64,000 bases of DNA from Roseibium alexandrii DFL-11 (lineage in GTDB: Bacteria; Pseudomonadota; Alphaproteobacteria; Rhizobiales; Stappiaceae). Under the pieces are notes generated by a model. That model was not told the DNA's origin. It did no database searches and worked only from the letters and a program-made list of their open reading frames with translations. The DNA lies in assembly GCF_000158095.2 (NCBI RefSeq), contig NZ_CM011002.1:5236257-5300256 (forward strand). The letters are read 5' to 3'. Of the stretch, positions 25,095-33,375 are shown piece by piece. How positions within the stretch are numbered: the first letter of the stretch is position 1; every line of letters starts with the position of its first letter. The translations under genes were made by a program, and so were the position numbers.

Positions 25095-26506
25095 TGCTGA
25101 CGTCACTCAGTTTGCGATTGCGGGTATTTCTCATGTTCCTGGGAATGACTGCGGCTGTCTGGGTGGCAATTGGTCTTGCTCTTTACATCGGATTGGGGCG
25201 CGCTGCAGAGACTGGTGTGGCCGGTGCTTTCACCTTTTCCGGGATCCTTCTGTTCTTTCTTTCACTGGCGATCTTCACCGGATGCTGGTTTTTGTTCGAC
25301 ACCAATGTCGCCAAGCCGGTCGAACGCATTGCCGCGGCCATGCGGACAAGGGCGCATGCTGGGGTGGAGGTTTCCGTCGATCAAAATGAAGCACGCTATC
25401 TCGGTGATCTGGGTCCGGCCGTTGCAGCCGTAACTGGCGAGTTATCGAAAGCCTCAGAGGATGCTGAGGGGATTGTCGCCGAAGAAACCGCGCGGCTCGC
25501 AGCGGAGCGGGCACATCTGGCTTTGCTGCTGACGGAAATCCCGGTTGCAATTGTTCTAGTCAGTCCGACCCATCAGATCATGCTCTATGACGGACAGGCC
25601 GCTGATGTTTTGAAACAGGTGCATGTTCCGCGCCTGAGCTCGTCCATCTACGACTATTTCGCCGAAAGCGAACTTCGTCCGGGGTTTGAGCAGCTGACGG
25701 AGGCCCGGCGGGAAGTCGATGTTGAGGTACACGGAACGAAAGGCAATCTCTCGTTTCAGCTGCGCCTGAAGAAGTTGAGCGAAGCCTCCGGGTTCATGAT
25801 CTTGATCGACAGCACCAACGCGCGCATAGCGCCGGAAGCTGCGCGCCCGTTGATCTATGACTTTGATCTGACTGAGCGCGATACTGAAAAGGCCATTGAA
25901 AACTGTTCCCTCAGCGAGCTTTCCTTCACGGTGTTCGATACCGAGACAACCGGTCTGATGCCGAACAAGGACGATATTGTGCAGATCGGCGCAGTTCGGG
26001 TCGTCAATGGACGCATGGTTCCCGGCGAACGAATTGATCAATTGGTCAATCCCGGCCGACCTATTCCGCCTGCTTCCAGCAAGGTTCACGGGATCTCAGA
26101 CACCATGGTCGCCGATGCGCCCCAGCCTCTGGAGGCGGTGGCGGATTTCCATGAATTCGCACGTGAGTCGGTCATCGTTGCCCATAATGCGCCGTTCGAT
26201 CTGGCGTTCTTGCAGAAATACGGGAAGGTTGCCGGTCTGGAGTGGCCCCATCCGATACTGGACACGGTGCTTTTGTCAGCTGTGGTGTTTGGCTCGAACG
26301 AGGTGCACACCCTCGACGCTTTGTGTGAGCGGCTTTGTATCGATATCCGGCCTGAAGTCCGTCACACTGCGCTTGGCGATGCGGAAGCCACCGCAGAAGC
26401 TCTTTGCAAGTTGCTGCCAATCCTTACGTCGAAGGGTTTTGAGACCTTTGGTGACGTGATCCAGGAAACCCGGAAGCACGGGCGGCTCCTAAAGGACATG
26501 AACTGA
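25091..26506 (+). CDS. Membrane-anchored sensor-like DnaQ (DEDDh) 3'-5' exonuclease
   Basis: A 471-residue protein with an unusual layout. Two membrane segments (about 10-30 and 37-62) are followed by a HAMP-like stretch and a PAS-like region (about 145-240, LTEIPVAIVLVSPTHQIMLYDGQAADVL). A DEDDh exonuclease domain comes from about 275: VFDTETTGL holds the first D and E, VAHNAPFDLAFL the third acidic residue, and HTALGDAEATAEAL the His and last Asp. All catalytic residues are present. The first ATG (25091) overlaps the upstream stop. Rather than a replication proofreader, it may be a sensor or a small-RNA/nucleotide processing enzyme. Confidence 0.88.
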   Translation: MMLTSLSLRLRVFLMFLGMTAAVWVAIGLALYIGLGRAAETGVAGAFTFSGILLFFLSLAIFTGCWFLFDTNVAKPVERIAAAMRTRAHAGVEVSVDQNEARYLGDLGPAVAAVTGELSKASEDAEGIVAEETARLAAERAHLALLLTEIPVAIVLVSPTHQIMLYDGQAADVLKQVHVPRLSSSIYDYFAESELRPGFEQLTEARREVDVEVHGTKGNLSFQLRLKKLSEASGFMILIDSTNARIAPEAARPLIYDFDLTERDTEKAIENCSLSELSFTVFDTETTGLMPNKDDIVQIGAVRVVNGRMVPGERIDQLVNPGRPIPPASSKVHGISDTMVADAPQPLEAVADFHEFARESVIVAHNAPFDLAFLQKYGKVAGLEWPHPILDTVLLSAVVFGSNEVHTLDALCERLCIDIRPEVRHTALGDAEATAEALCKLLPILTSKGFETFGDVIQETRKHGRLLKDMN

Positions 26507-26897
26507 TCCGGAAAGTGCGCTGAATAGGTTATCAAAGATCTGTCGGATGACCGTCAATTTATGCTGCACCGCGTCATTTTAGTTTCGTTTGCAGTGCGAA
26601 TAGCGTCGATTAGATTTCAAATTTGTTTTCAACTTGAGCAATTCGAAAGCAAATTTCGCTGGTTTTTTGTCAGATATGTGTCACAATTGCGCTGTTTCGG
26701 GTTTCGTTTTGTCCTAAAAGTCGCAAATATCAAACGATCTTATTTCGAGAAAATCCATATTTTTCAATATCTTATATCCAAATAATCCCACTCAAACTAT
26801 CTACTAAATTTTTAGTTTGACAATGCGGCTTCCCTGAGTCCAATTTGTCACAGCCGGATAAAAGTCGGCATAGATACTCTCATGGGAGGAAATAAAG
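26507..26897. promoter_or_regulatory. Promoter region of the glycerol transporter operon, with TTTCG repeats
   Basis: 391 AT-rich bases without a gene. TTTCG occurs at 26583-26587, 26654-26658 (paired as CGAAA-N5-TTTCG from 26644), 26695-26699 and 26702-26706. Repeats of TTTCG are typical of DeoR-family GlpR operators, so GlpR control is plausible. A TTGACA -35-like hexamer is at about 26817-26822, without a clear -10. Confidence 0.45.
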
Positions 26898-28634
26898 ATG
26901 CGCAAGTATCTTCTCTGCGCAGTTGCGGCCAGTGCCGTGATTGCAGGAGCAGGGTCTGCTTTTGCCGATGAGGCGGCAGCACAAAAGTGGATCGACCAGG
27001 AATTCCAGCCATCCGTTCTGACAAAGGATGAGCAACTTGCAGAAATGCAGTGGTTCATTCAGGCCGCAGAACCGTTCGATGGCATGGAAATCAACGTTCT
27101 GTCTGAAGGCATTCCGACTCACTCTTACGAGTCTGAGGTTTTGACCAAAGCCTTTGAGGAAATCACCGGTATCAAGGTGAACCACCAGATCCTCGGTGAA
27201 GGTGAAGTGGTGCAGGCAGTCCAGACACAGATGCAGACTGGCCGGAACCTCTATGACGCTTATGTCAACGATTCCGACCTGATCGGTACGCACTCCCGTC
27301 TGCAGCTCGCCTACAACCTGACCGACTGGATGGCAGGCGACGCAAAAGACGTGACCAACCCGGGTCTCGATCTCGACGACTTCATGGGTATCCAGTTCAC
27401 CACCGGTCCGGATGGCGATCTGTACCAGCTTCCCGACCAGCAGTTCGCGAACCTCTACTGGTTCCGTAAAGACTGGTTTGACCGTGAAGACCTGAAAACG
27501 GCCTTCAAGGACAAATACGGCTACGATCTCGGCGTTCCGGTTAACTGGTCCGCTTACGAGGACATTGCTGAGTTCTTCTCTAAGGATGTCAAAGAAATCG
27601 ACGGCGTCGCGATTTACGGTCACATGGACTATGGTAAGCGCGCTCCTGATCTCGGCTGGCGCATGACCGATGCATGGCTCTCCATGGCCGGTGCAGGCGA
27701 CAAAGGCGAGCCGAACGGCGTTCCGGTTGACGAGTGGGGCATCCGCATGGAAGCCGACACATGTAACCCGGTTGGTGCATCAGTATCCCGCGGTGGTGCT
27801 GCAAACGGCCCGGCGGCTGTTTACGCGATCCGCAAGTGGGATGAGTGGCTGCGCAACTATGCGCCTCCAGGCGCTGCAAGCTTCGACTTCTACCAGTCTC
27901 TGCCGGCTCTGAGCCAGGGCAACGTTGCTCAGCAGATCTTCTGGTACACCGCATTCACCGCGGACATGGTGAAGCCGAAGTCTGAAGGCAACAACACTGT
28001 GGACGACGAGGGTACCCCGTTGTGGCGTATGGCTCCCAGCCCGCATGGTCCTTACTGGGAAGAAGGCCAGAAGGTCGGTTATCAGGACGTGGGTTCCTGG
28101 ACGATCCTGAAGTCCACTCCGGTTGACCGCGCAAAAGCTGCATGGCTTTACGCTCAGTTCGTTGTTTCCAAAACAGTCGACACCAAGAAGAGCCACGTGG
28201 GTCTGACGTTCATTCGCGACAGCACCGTCAACCACGAGTCCTTCACCGAGCGAGCGCCGAAACTCGGCGGCTTGGTTGAGTTCTACCGCTCCCCGGATCG
28301 TGTTGCCTGGTCCCCGACCGGCGTTAACGTTCCGGATTATCCGAAGCTGGCCCAGATCTGGTGGCAGCAGATCGGTGACGTGAACTCAGGTGCCTTCACC
28401 CCGCAAGAGGCTATGGATCGCCTCGCGCAAGAAATGGACATCGTCATGTCCCGTATGCAGCAGGCTGATGAGCGTGCCAACGTCTACGGTGGTTGCGGAC
28501 CGCGTCTGAATGAAGAGCGTGACGCAGAATACTGGCTGTCTCAGCCGGGTGCTCCGAAGGCCAAGCTCGCAAACGAGAAGCCGCAGGGCGAAACCGTCAA
28601 CTACGACGAACTGGTTGCTCGCTGGCAGCAGTGA
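26898..28634 (+). CDS. glpV: Glycerol ABC transporter substrate-binding protein
   Basis: A 578-residue secreted protein with a signal peptide (1-23, ending SAFADE). It belongs to the large family-1 solute-binding group and matches GlpV of the rhizobial GlpSTPQV system by length and context, with the C-terminal AEMxW-type blocks (TKDEQLAEMQWFIQAAEPF, then a long Trp-rich body). The order glpV-glpS-glpT-glpP-glpQ-DUF2160 supports glycerol as substrate. The kinase and dehydrogenase genes glpK and glpD are not in the window. A GGAGG site precedes the ATG. Confidence 0.88.
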   Translation: MRKYLLCAVAASAVIAGAGSAFADEAAAQKWIDQEFQPSVLTKDEQLAEMQWFIQAAEPFDGMEINVLSEGIPTHSYESEVLTKAFEEITGIKVNHQILGEGEVVQAVQTQMQTGRNLYDAYVNDSDLIGTHSRLQLAYNLTDWMAGDAKDVTNPGLDLDDFMGIQFTTGPDGDLYQLPDQQFANLYWFRKDWFDREDLKTAFKDKYGYDLGVPVNWSAYEDIAEFFSKDVKEIDGVAIYGHMDYGKRAPDLGWRMTDAWLSMAGAGDKGEPNGVPVDEWGIRMEADTCNPVGASVSRGGAANGPAAVYAIRKWDEWLRNYAPPGAASFDFYQSLPALSQGNVAQQIFWYTAFTADMVKPKSEGNNTVDDEGTPLWRMAPSPHGPYWEEGQKVGYQDVGSWTILKSTPVDRAKAAWLYAQFVVSKTVDTKKSHVGLTFIRDSTVNHESFTERAPKLGGLVEFYRSPDRVAWSPTGVNVPDYPKLAQIWWQQIGDVNSGAFTPQEAMDRLAQEMDIVMSRMQQADERANVYGGCGPRLNEERDAEYWLSQPGAPKAKLANEKPQGETVNYDELVARWQQ

Positions 28635-28662
28635 TCACCTGGTCTGTCTTGACCAAAACATC

Positions 28663-28685
28663 GGACCGGGGCTTGCCCCCGGTCC
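28663..28685 (+). terminator. Hairpin between glpV and glpS
   Basis: Perfect 9-base stem GGACCGGGG/CCCCGGTCC with a 5-base loop. There is no T-run. It fits the usual hairpin after a binding-protein gene, which gives more GlpV than GlpS, GlpT, GlpP and GlpQ. Confidence 0.6.
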
Positions 28686-28760
28686 TTCACCGATCCGAAT
28701 GTGACAGGCGGCTGCGGCAATAAAATCGCGCTTGGGCCTGGACGGACGCGGGCATAAAAA

Positions 28761-29825
28761 ATGTCTCTACAACTTAAAAACGTCAGTAAGCGCGTGGGCT
28801 CTATCACCCATGTGAAGGAAACCACCTTGTCTCTCGAACCAGGGCATTTCAATGTTCTGCTCGGAGAAACCGGATCCGGGAAAACCTCCCTCATCAAGAT
28901 GATGGCAGGTCTCGACAGTCTCGCGACCGGTGAAATCTTTATCAATGGCAAGAACGTGTCCGGCCTGAGTGCGCAGAAGCGCAATATCAGCCTGGTTCAC
29001 CAGTTCTTCGTCAACTATCCGCACATGACGGTGTTCGACAACATCGCCTCGCCGCTAAAAGTGGCCGGTGTTGCCAAGTCGGAGATCGCCGATCGCGTAG
29101 CAGAGGCCGCCGGCTTGATGAAGCTGGGGCCGTATCTGCAGCGCAACCCACATGAGTTGTCCGGCGGGCAGCAGCAGCGGTGTGCACTTGCACGAGCAAT
29201 CGTCAAGGAAAGCGATGCGGTGTTTCTCGATGAGCCGCTTGCCAACCTCGATTACAAGCTGCGCGAAGAATTGCGTGATCAGCTTCCGGAGTTGTTTGCA
29301 GGACGCGGCGCCGTCGTTGTCTATGCGACGTCGGAACCTGAAGAAGCACTTCTTCTGGGCGGGCGCACGGCCCTCATGACCGACGGCAACGTTGTTCAGT
29401 TTGGCCCAACGGCAGAGATCTACCGGCAGCCAAAAGATCTGGATGCTGCGAAGGTGTTCTCCAACCCGCCGATCAACACGGCCGAGGTCTCTAAGCAAGG
29501 TGAGGAGGTCATCCTGAATGACCAAACCCGCTGGAAACTCTCCGGTGCGGCCGCTGGTCTTTCCGACGGACTTTATATGCTGGCTATCCGCCCGCACCAC
29601 GTCATGCCGGTCGAGACCGAGCACAACACGGTGCGCCTTGAGGGGCACGTACAGGTCACTGAGCTGAGCGGTTCTGAAAGCAGCGCGCACTTCGATATGG
29701 ACGGCCAGTCCTGGGTGTCTTTGTCTCCAGGGGTGCATCCGTACTTTGTCGGTGAGGTCCACACCTTCTATCTGGATCCGAACCACTGTTTCTTCTTTGC
29801 CCCGAGTGGCGAGCTGGTGGCGTAA
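28761..29825 (+). CDS. glpS: Glycerol ABC transporter ATP-binding protein GlpS
   Basis: A 354-residue ABC ATPase. It has Walker A GETGSGKTS, signature LSGGQQQR and Walker B AVFLDEPLANLD, with a C-terminal TOBE-like domain (from about 240) typical of carbohydrate-uptake ATPases. Unlike its partner GlpT it has a canonical signature. It is followed by glpT after 12 bases. The ribosome-binding site before the ATG at 28761 is poor, which fits lower expression than GlpV. Confidence 0.88.
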   Translation: MSLQLKNVSKRVGSITHVKETTLSLEPGHFNVLLGETGSGKTSLIKMMAGLDSLATGEIFINGKNVSGLSAQKRNISLVHQFFVNYPHMTVFDNIASPLKVAGVAKSEIADRVAEAAGLMKLGPYLQRNPHELSGGQQQRCALARAIVKESDAVFLDEPLANLDYKLREELRDQLPELFAGRGAVVVYATSEPEEALLLGGRTALMTDGNVVQFGPTAEIYRQPKDLDAAKVFSNPPINTAEVSKQGEEVILNDQTRWKLSGAAAGLSDGLYMLAIRPHHVMPVETEHNTVRLEGHVQVTELSGSESSAHFDMDGQSWVSLSPGVHPYFVGEVHTFYLDPNHCFFFAPSGELVA

Positions 29826-29837
29826 GGAGAGGACTTC

Positions 29838-30926
29838 ATGGCACAAATCACGCTTTCAAATCTGCGTCACAGCTATCACCCAAATCCAACGAGTGATGCT
29901 GACTATGCGCTGAAGAAGATCGATCTGACGTGGGAAGACGGTGGAGCCTATGCGCTTCTTGGACCGTCCGGCTGCGGCAAGTCCACGCTTCTCAACATCA
30001 TTTCCGGTCTGCTCGTTCCCTCGGAAGGTAAGATCCTTTTCGGCGATCAGGACGTGACGTCTCTGCCGCCGGCACAGCGCAACATCGCTCAGGTGTTCCA
30101 GTTCCCGGTCATCTACGACACGATGACTGTTTACGACAATCTGGCGTTCCCGTTGCGCAACCGGGGCCGTGACGAGGACATCGTCAAGCAGCGGGTCACC
30201 GCGATTGCCGAGATGCTTGAAGTCACGGACATGCTGAACACCCGTGCGGCAAACCTGTCGCCGGACAACAAGCAAAAGATCTCCATGGGCCGCGGTCTCG
30301 TTCGTCAGGACGTTAACGTCGTGATGTTCGATGAGCCGCTCACTGTGATCGATCCGCATTTGAAGTGGAAGCTCCGCTCCAAACTGAAGGAACTTCACCA
30401 GCGGGTGAAGGCGACCATGATCTACGTGACGCACGATCAGACCGAAGCTCTGACGTTCGCCGACAAGGTCGTGGTGATGCAGGATGGCGAAATCGTTCAG
30501 ATGGGCACCCCTGTCGAGTTGTTCGAGCGGCCTGCGCATACCTTCGTTGGACACTTCATCGGTTCTCCGGGCATGAACGTTTTGCCGTGTAATGTGAAAG
30601 GCGGCGCTGCCTTCTTCGGCGGTGAACAAGTAAGCCTTGAGGGTCCGGCCAAGGACGTCGCAGATGGCGGCGCTGAAGTCGGTATTCGTCCGGAGTTTGT
30701 CTCCATTGCCTCCAACGGACAGGGCGTTGAAGCCGTTGTCCGCAAGGTTGCGGATGTTGGCCGTCACAAGGTGGTGGAAGCCATCGCTCATGACAGCCGC
30801 ATTCACGCGATCCTGGAAGGGGAGGCGCCAAGTGCCGGTGAGGCCGTCAAGCTTCAGTTCAAACAATCCCAGACCCGTCTCTACAAGGACGGCTGGCTGG
30901 CCAGTTCCCCAGAGGAGGCTGCCTGA
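29838..30926 (+). CDS. glpT: Glycerol ABC transporter ATP-binding protein GlpT
   Basis: A 362-residue ABC ATPase. Walker A GPSGCGKST and Walker B VVMFDEPLTVIDPH are intact. The signature is not canonical: the LSGGQ position reads NLSPDNKQKISMGRG. The switch His is in YVTHDQTEALTFA, and a TOBE-like C-terminal domain follows from about 245. With GlpS it would form an asymmetric ATPase pair in which one site has a weakened signature. The stop overlaps glpP (1 base). Confidence 0.88.
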   Translation: MAQITLSNLRHSYHPNPTSDADYALKKIDLTWEDGGAYALLGPSGCGKSTLLNIISGLLVPSEGKILFGDQDVTSLPPAQRNIAQVFQFPVIYDTMTVYDNLAFPLRNRGRDEDIVKQRVTAIAEMLEVTDMLNTRAANLSPDNKQKISMGRGLVRQDVNVVMFDEPLTVIDPHLKWKLRSKLKELHQRVKATMIYVTHDQTEALTFADKVVVMQDGEIVQMGTPVELFERPAHTFVGHFIGSPGMNVLPCNVKGGAAFFGGEQVSLEGPAKDVADGGAEVGIRPEFVSIASNGQGVEAVVRKVADVGRHKVVEAIAHDSRIHAILEGEAPSAGEAVKLQFKQSQTRLYKDGWLASSPEEAA

Positions 30927-31792
30927 TGAAAACGCAAAATCAACGCGCCTGGTTCTTTGTTCTTCCGGTCCTCCTTCTGGTGGCGTTCAACGCGCTCATC
31001 CCGATGATGACCGTTGTGAACTACTCCGTTCAGGAGACCTTTGGCGACAACCTCTTCTTTTGGGAAGGCCTTCGCTGGTTCCAGGAGGTTCTGCAGTCTG
31101 AACGCTTCCATAATGCGCTTGGCCGGCAGTTTTTCTTCACCTTTATGATCCTGATCATCGAGATCCCTCTTGGCATTGCGATTGCGCTTTCGATGCCGAA
31201 GAAGGGGCCTTGGGTTCCGGTTTGCCTCGTTCTGATGGCTCTGCCGATGCTGATCCCGTGGAACGTGGTCGGTGCGATGTGGAACATCTTCACCTTGCCG
31301 GATATCGGCCTTCTCGGGTACTTCTTGAACCACACGCTGGGCATTTCCTACGACATGACCCAGGATCCGGTTGCCGCCTGGGTGACGATCATCGTCATGG
31401 ATGTCTGGCACTGGACGTCTCTGGTCGTGCTCCTGAGCTATGCTGGTCTGGTGTCCATTCCGAACGCCTACTATCAGGCTGCTGAGATCGATGGTGCGTC
31501 CAACTGGGCTGTGTTCCGCTTCATTCAGTTGCCGAAGATGAAAACGGTCCTGACGATCGCGATCCTGCTCCGCTTCATGGACAGCTTCAACATCTACACC
31601 GAACCGTTCGTCTTGACCGGCGGCGGTCCTGGCAACTCGACCACGCTTCTGTCCATCGATCTGGTGAAAATCGCCCTTGGTCAGTTCGACCTTGGTCCGG
31701 CTGCCGCCATGTCCCTCATCTACTTCGCCATCACGCTGCTGACCTCCTGGTTGTTCTACACGCTGATGACGAAAGACGACAACAAAGCTTGA
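30926..31792 (+). CDS. glpP: Glycerol ABC transporter permease GlpP
   Basis: A 288-residue inner-membrane permease of the MalF-like CUT1 group with six membrane segments. The EAA-type loop ISIPNAYYQAAEIDGASNWAVFRFIQLP region is present near residue 180, where the ATPase docks. It is third of the permease/ATPase block and overlaps glpT by 1 base. Confidence 0.9.
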   Translation: MKTQNQRAWFFVLPVLLLVAFNALIPMMTVVNYSVQETFGDNLFFWEGLRWFQEVLQSERFHNALGRQFFFTFMILIIEIPLGIAIALSMPKKGPWVPVCLVLMALPMLIPWNVVGAMWNIFTLPDIGLLGYFLNHTLGISYDMTQDPVAAWVTIIVMDVWHWTSLVVLLSYAGLVSIPNAYYQAAEIDGASNWAVFRFIQLPKMKTVLTIAILLRFMDSFNIYTEPFVLTGGGPGNSTTLLSIDLVKIALGQFDLGPAAAMSLIYFAITLLTSWLFYTLMTKDDNKA

Positions 31793-31803
31793 GGAGAACC
31801 ATC

Positions 31804-32601
31804 ATGAGAATGAGAAATCTGGTTCCCATCCTGTACATTCTTTTCTTGATGTTGCCGATTTATTGGCTCGTCGCGATGAGTTTCAAAACCACCAACGAGA
31901 TCCTTTCCGGGTTCTCCTTGTTCCCGCAGACCTGGACGTTCGAGAACTACATCGAGATCTTCACCGATCCGACATGGTACTGGGGCTACATCAACTCGAT
32001 CATCTACGTGACACTGAACACGGTGATCTCGGTGTGTGTGGCTCTGCCGGCAGCTTATGCCTTCTCCCGCTACTCTTTCGTGGGCGACAAGCATCTGTTC
32101 TTCTGGTTGCTCACCAACCGGATGGCGCCGGCCGCCGTCTTCGCACTGCCGTTCTTCCAGCTTTATTCCGCCGTTGGTCTGTTCGATACGTACTTGGCTG
32201 TTGCACTTGCACACTGCCTGTTCAACGTGCCGCTGGCGGTCTGGATCCTGGAAGGGTTCATGAGCGGTGTGCCGAAGGAACTGGATGAGACCGCTTATGT
32301 GGACGGATATTCCTTCCCGCGGTTCTTCATGACCATCTTCCTGCCGGCCATCAAGTCCGGTGTCGGTGTAGCGGCGTTCTTCTGCTTCATGTTCTCCTGG
32401 GTAGAAATGCTTCTGTCCAAGACACTGACGGCCGTTGAGGCAAAGCCGATTGCCGCCGTCATGACACGGACCGCGTCATCTGCAGGGTATGAACTCGGGC
32501 TTCTGGCGGCCGCCGGGACACTGACGATTATCCCGGGCGCGATCGTGATCTACTTTGTCCGTAACTACATTGCCAAGGGCTTTGCCCTGGGGAGGGTGTA
32601 A
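31804..32601 (+). CDS. glpQ: Glycerol ABC transporter permease GlpQ
   Basis: A 265-residue MalG-like permease with six membrane segments. The EAA loop SGVPKELDETAYVDGYSF is clear near residue 160. I start at the ATG at 31804, which has GAGGAGA 5 bases upstream; an in-frame TTG at 31789 is less likely. It is 11 bases after glpP. Its stop overlaps the DUF2160 start (TAATG). Confidence 0.9.
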   Translation: MRMRNLVPILYILFLMLPIYWLVAMSFKTTNEILSGFSLFPQTWTFENYIEIFTDPTWYWGYINSIIYVTLNTVISVCVALPAAYAFSRYSFVGDKHLFFWLLTNRMAPAAVFALPFFQLYSAVGLFDTYLAVALAHCLFNVPLAVWILEGFMSGVPKELDETAYVDGYSFPRFFMTIFLPAIKSGVGVAAFFCFMFSWVEMLLSKTLTAVEAKPIAAVMTRTASSAGYELGLLAAAGTLTIIPGAIVIYFVRNYIAKGFALGRV

Positions 32602-32879
32602 TGCTGGGATGGATGGCCTGGACCTGGCCGACGGCCCTGTTGTTTGTCGGCATCTTCAGCGCAATCGGGTTCCTGACGGTGCTCGAGCTGAAATTCCCCG
32701 GTGGTGCGGAACGCGTAGGCATTCTTCGCCTGACCACGACCCGCGGCGATCGCCTCTTCATCACGCTGCTCGGAACGGCCTATATCTTCCTGGCCTGGCT
32801 GGGTCTGGTCGGGATGCCGCTGTGGTGGCCGTTGGCGATCAGCATTGGCTGGGGTTTCTTCTGCTTCTGGAAGGTTTAG
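32601..32879 (+). CDS. glpU: DUF2160 membrane protein (GlpU-like)
   Basis: A 92-residue protein with two or three membrane segments (about 8-28, 52-72, 73-90). DUF2160 proteins sit in the glycerol ABC operon of rhizobia, where the gene is called glpU; the role is unknown. It starts at the TAATG overlap with glpQ and is the last gene of the operon. Confidence 0.85.
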   Translation: MLGWMAWTWPTALLFVGIFSAIGFLTVLELKFPGGAERVGILRLTTTRGDRLFITLLGTAYIFLAWLGLVGMPLWWPLAISIGWGFFCFWKV

Positions 32880-32979
32880 TGCCGGCCGGACGTAAAGATT
32901 AGGCGTGGAAGTTTCGCAAGAGATGGTGCAAAAATAGGGATGTTAAGTTCCATCCGAACCGCATGATTGCAGGACGAGA

Positions 32980-33375
32980 ATGAGAAAGCGTAAAAGCAAC
33001 GAGTTGCTCACCGAAGTCGAACTGGAGTTCATGACTGAACTTTGGAAAATCGGCGAAGGTTCCGTGCGGGATGTCCTCGCATGTTTGCCGCCGGAGAGAA
33101 AACTTGCCTATACGTCCTGTGCAACGATCATGCGGATCCTGGATGAAAAGGGCTTCGTGGACAGCCGAAAAGATGGGAAGACACTGATCTATTCCCCGCG
33201 GCTCTCCAAAGATTCCTACCAGTCCCGTTCCTTGCGAAACTTGTCAGACAAGTTGTTTGACGGGACGCCCGCCTCGCTGGTGGCGCGTCTCGTCGACGAC
33301 TACGATCTTTCGCAGAACGATCTGGAGGAAATAAGAGCGTTACTGGACAGGAGGAGGACAGATGACGCTACCTAA
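32980..33375 (+). CDS. BlaI/MecI/CopY-family transcriptional regulator
   Basis: A 131-residue winged-helix repressor. LTEVELEFMTELWKIGEGSVRDVLACLPPERKLAYTSCATIMRILDEKGFV covers the BlaI HTH domain (first 20 residues of each half checked), and YSPRLSKDSYQSRSLRNLSDKLFDGTPASLVARLVDD is the dimerisation end. It overlaps the next gene by 14 bases, the normal blaI-blaR arrangement. A BlaI cleavage site (N-F) is not obvious. Confidence 0.9.
   Translation: MRKRKSNELLTEVELEFMTELWKIGEGSVRDVLACLPPERKLAYTSCATIMRILDEKGFVDSRKDGKTLIYSPRLSKDSYQSRSLRNLSDKLFDGTPASLVARLVDDYDLSQNDLEEIRALLDRRRTDDAT

Noticed and set aside
29856..30866. A 336-codon open frame on the minus strand opposite glpT
   Set aside because: It is an antisense shadow of the glpT coding sequence, with no ribosome-binding site or family motif.
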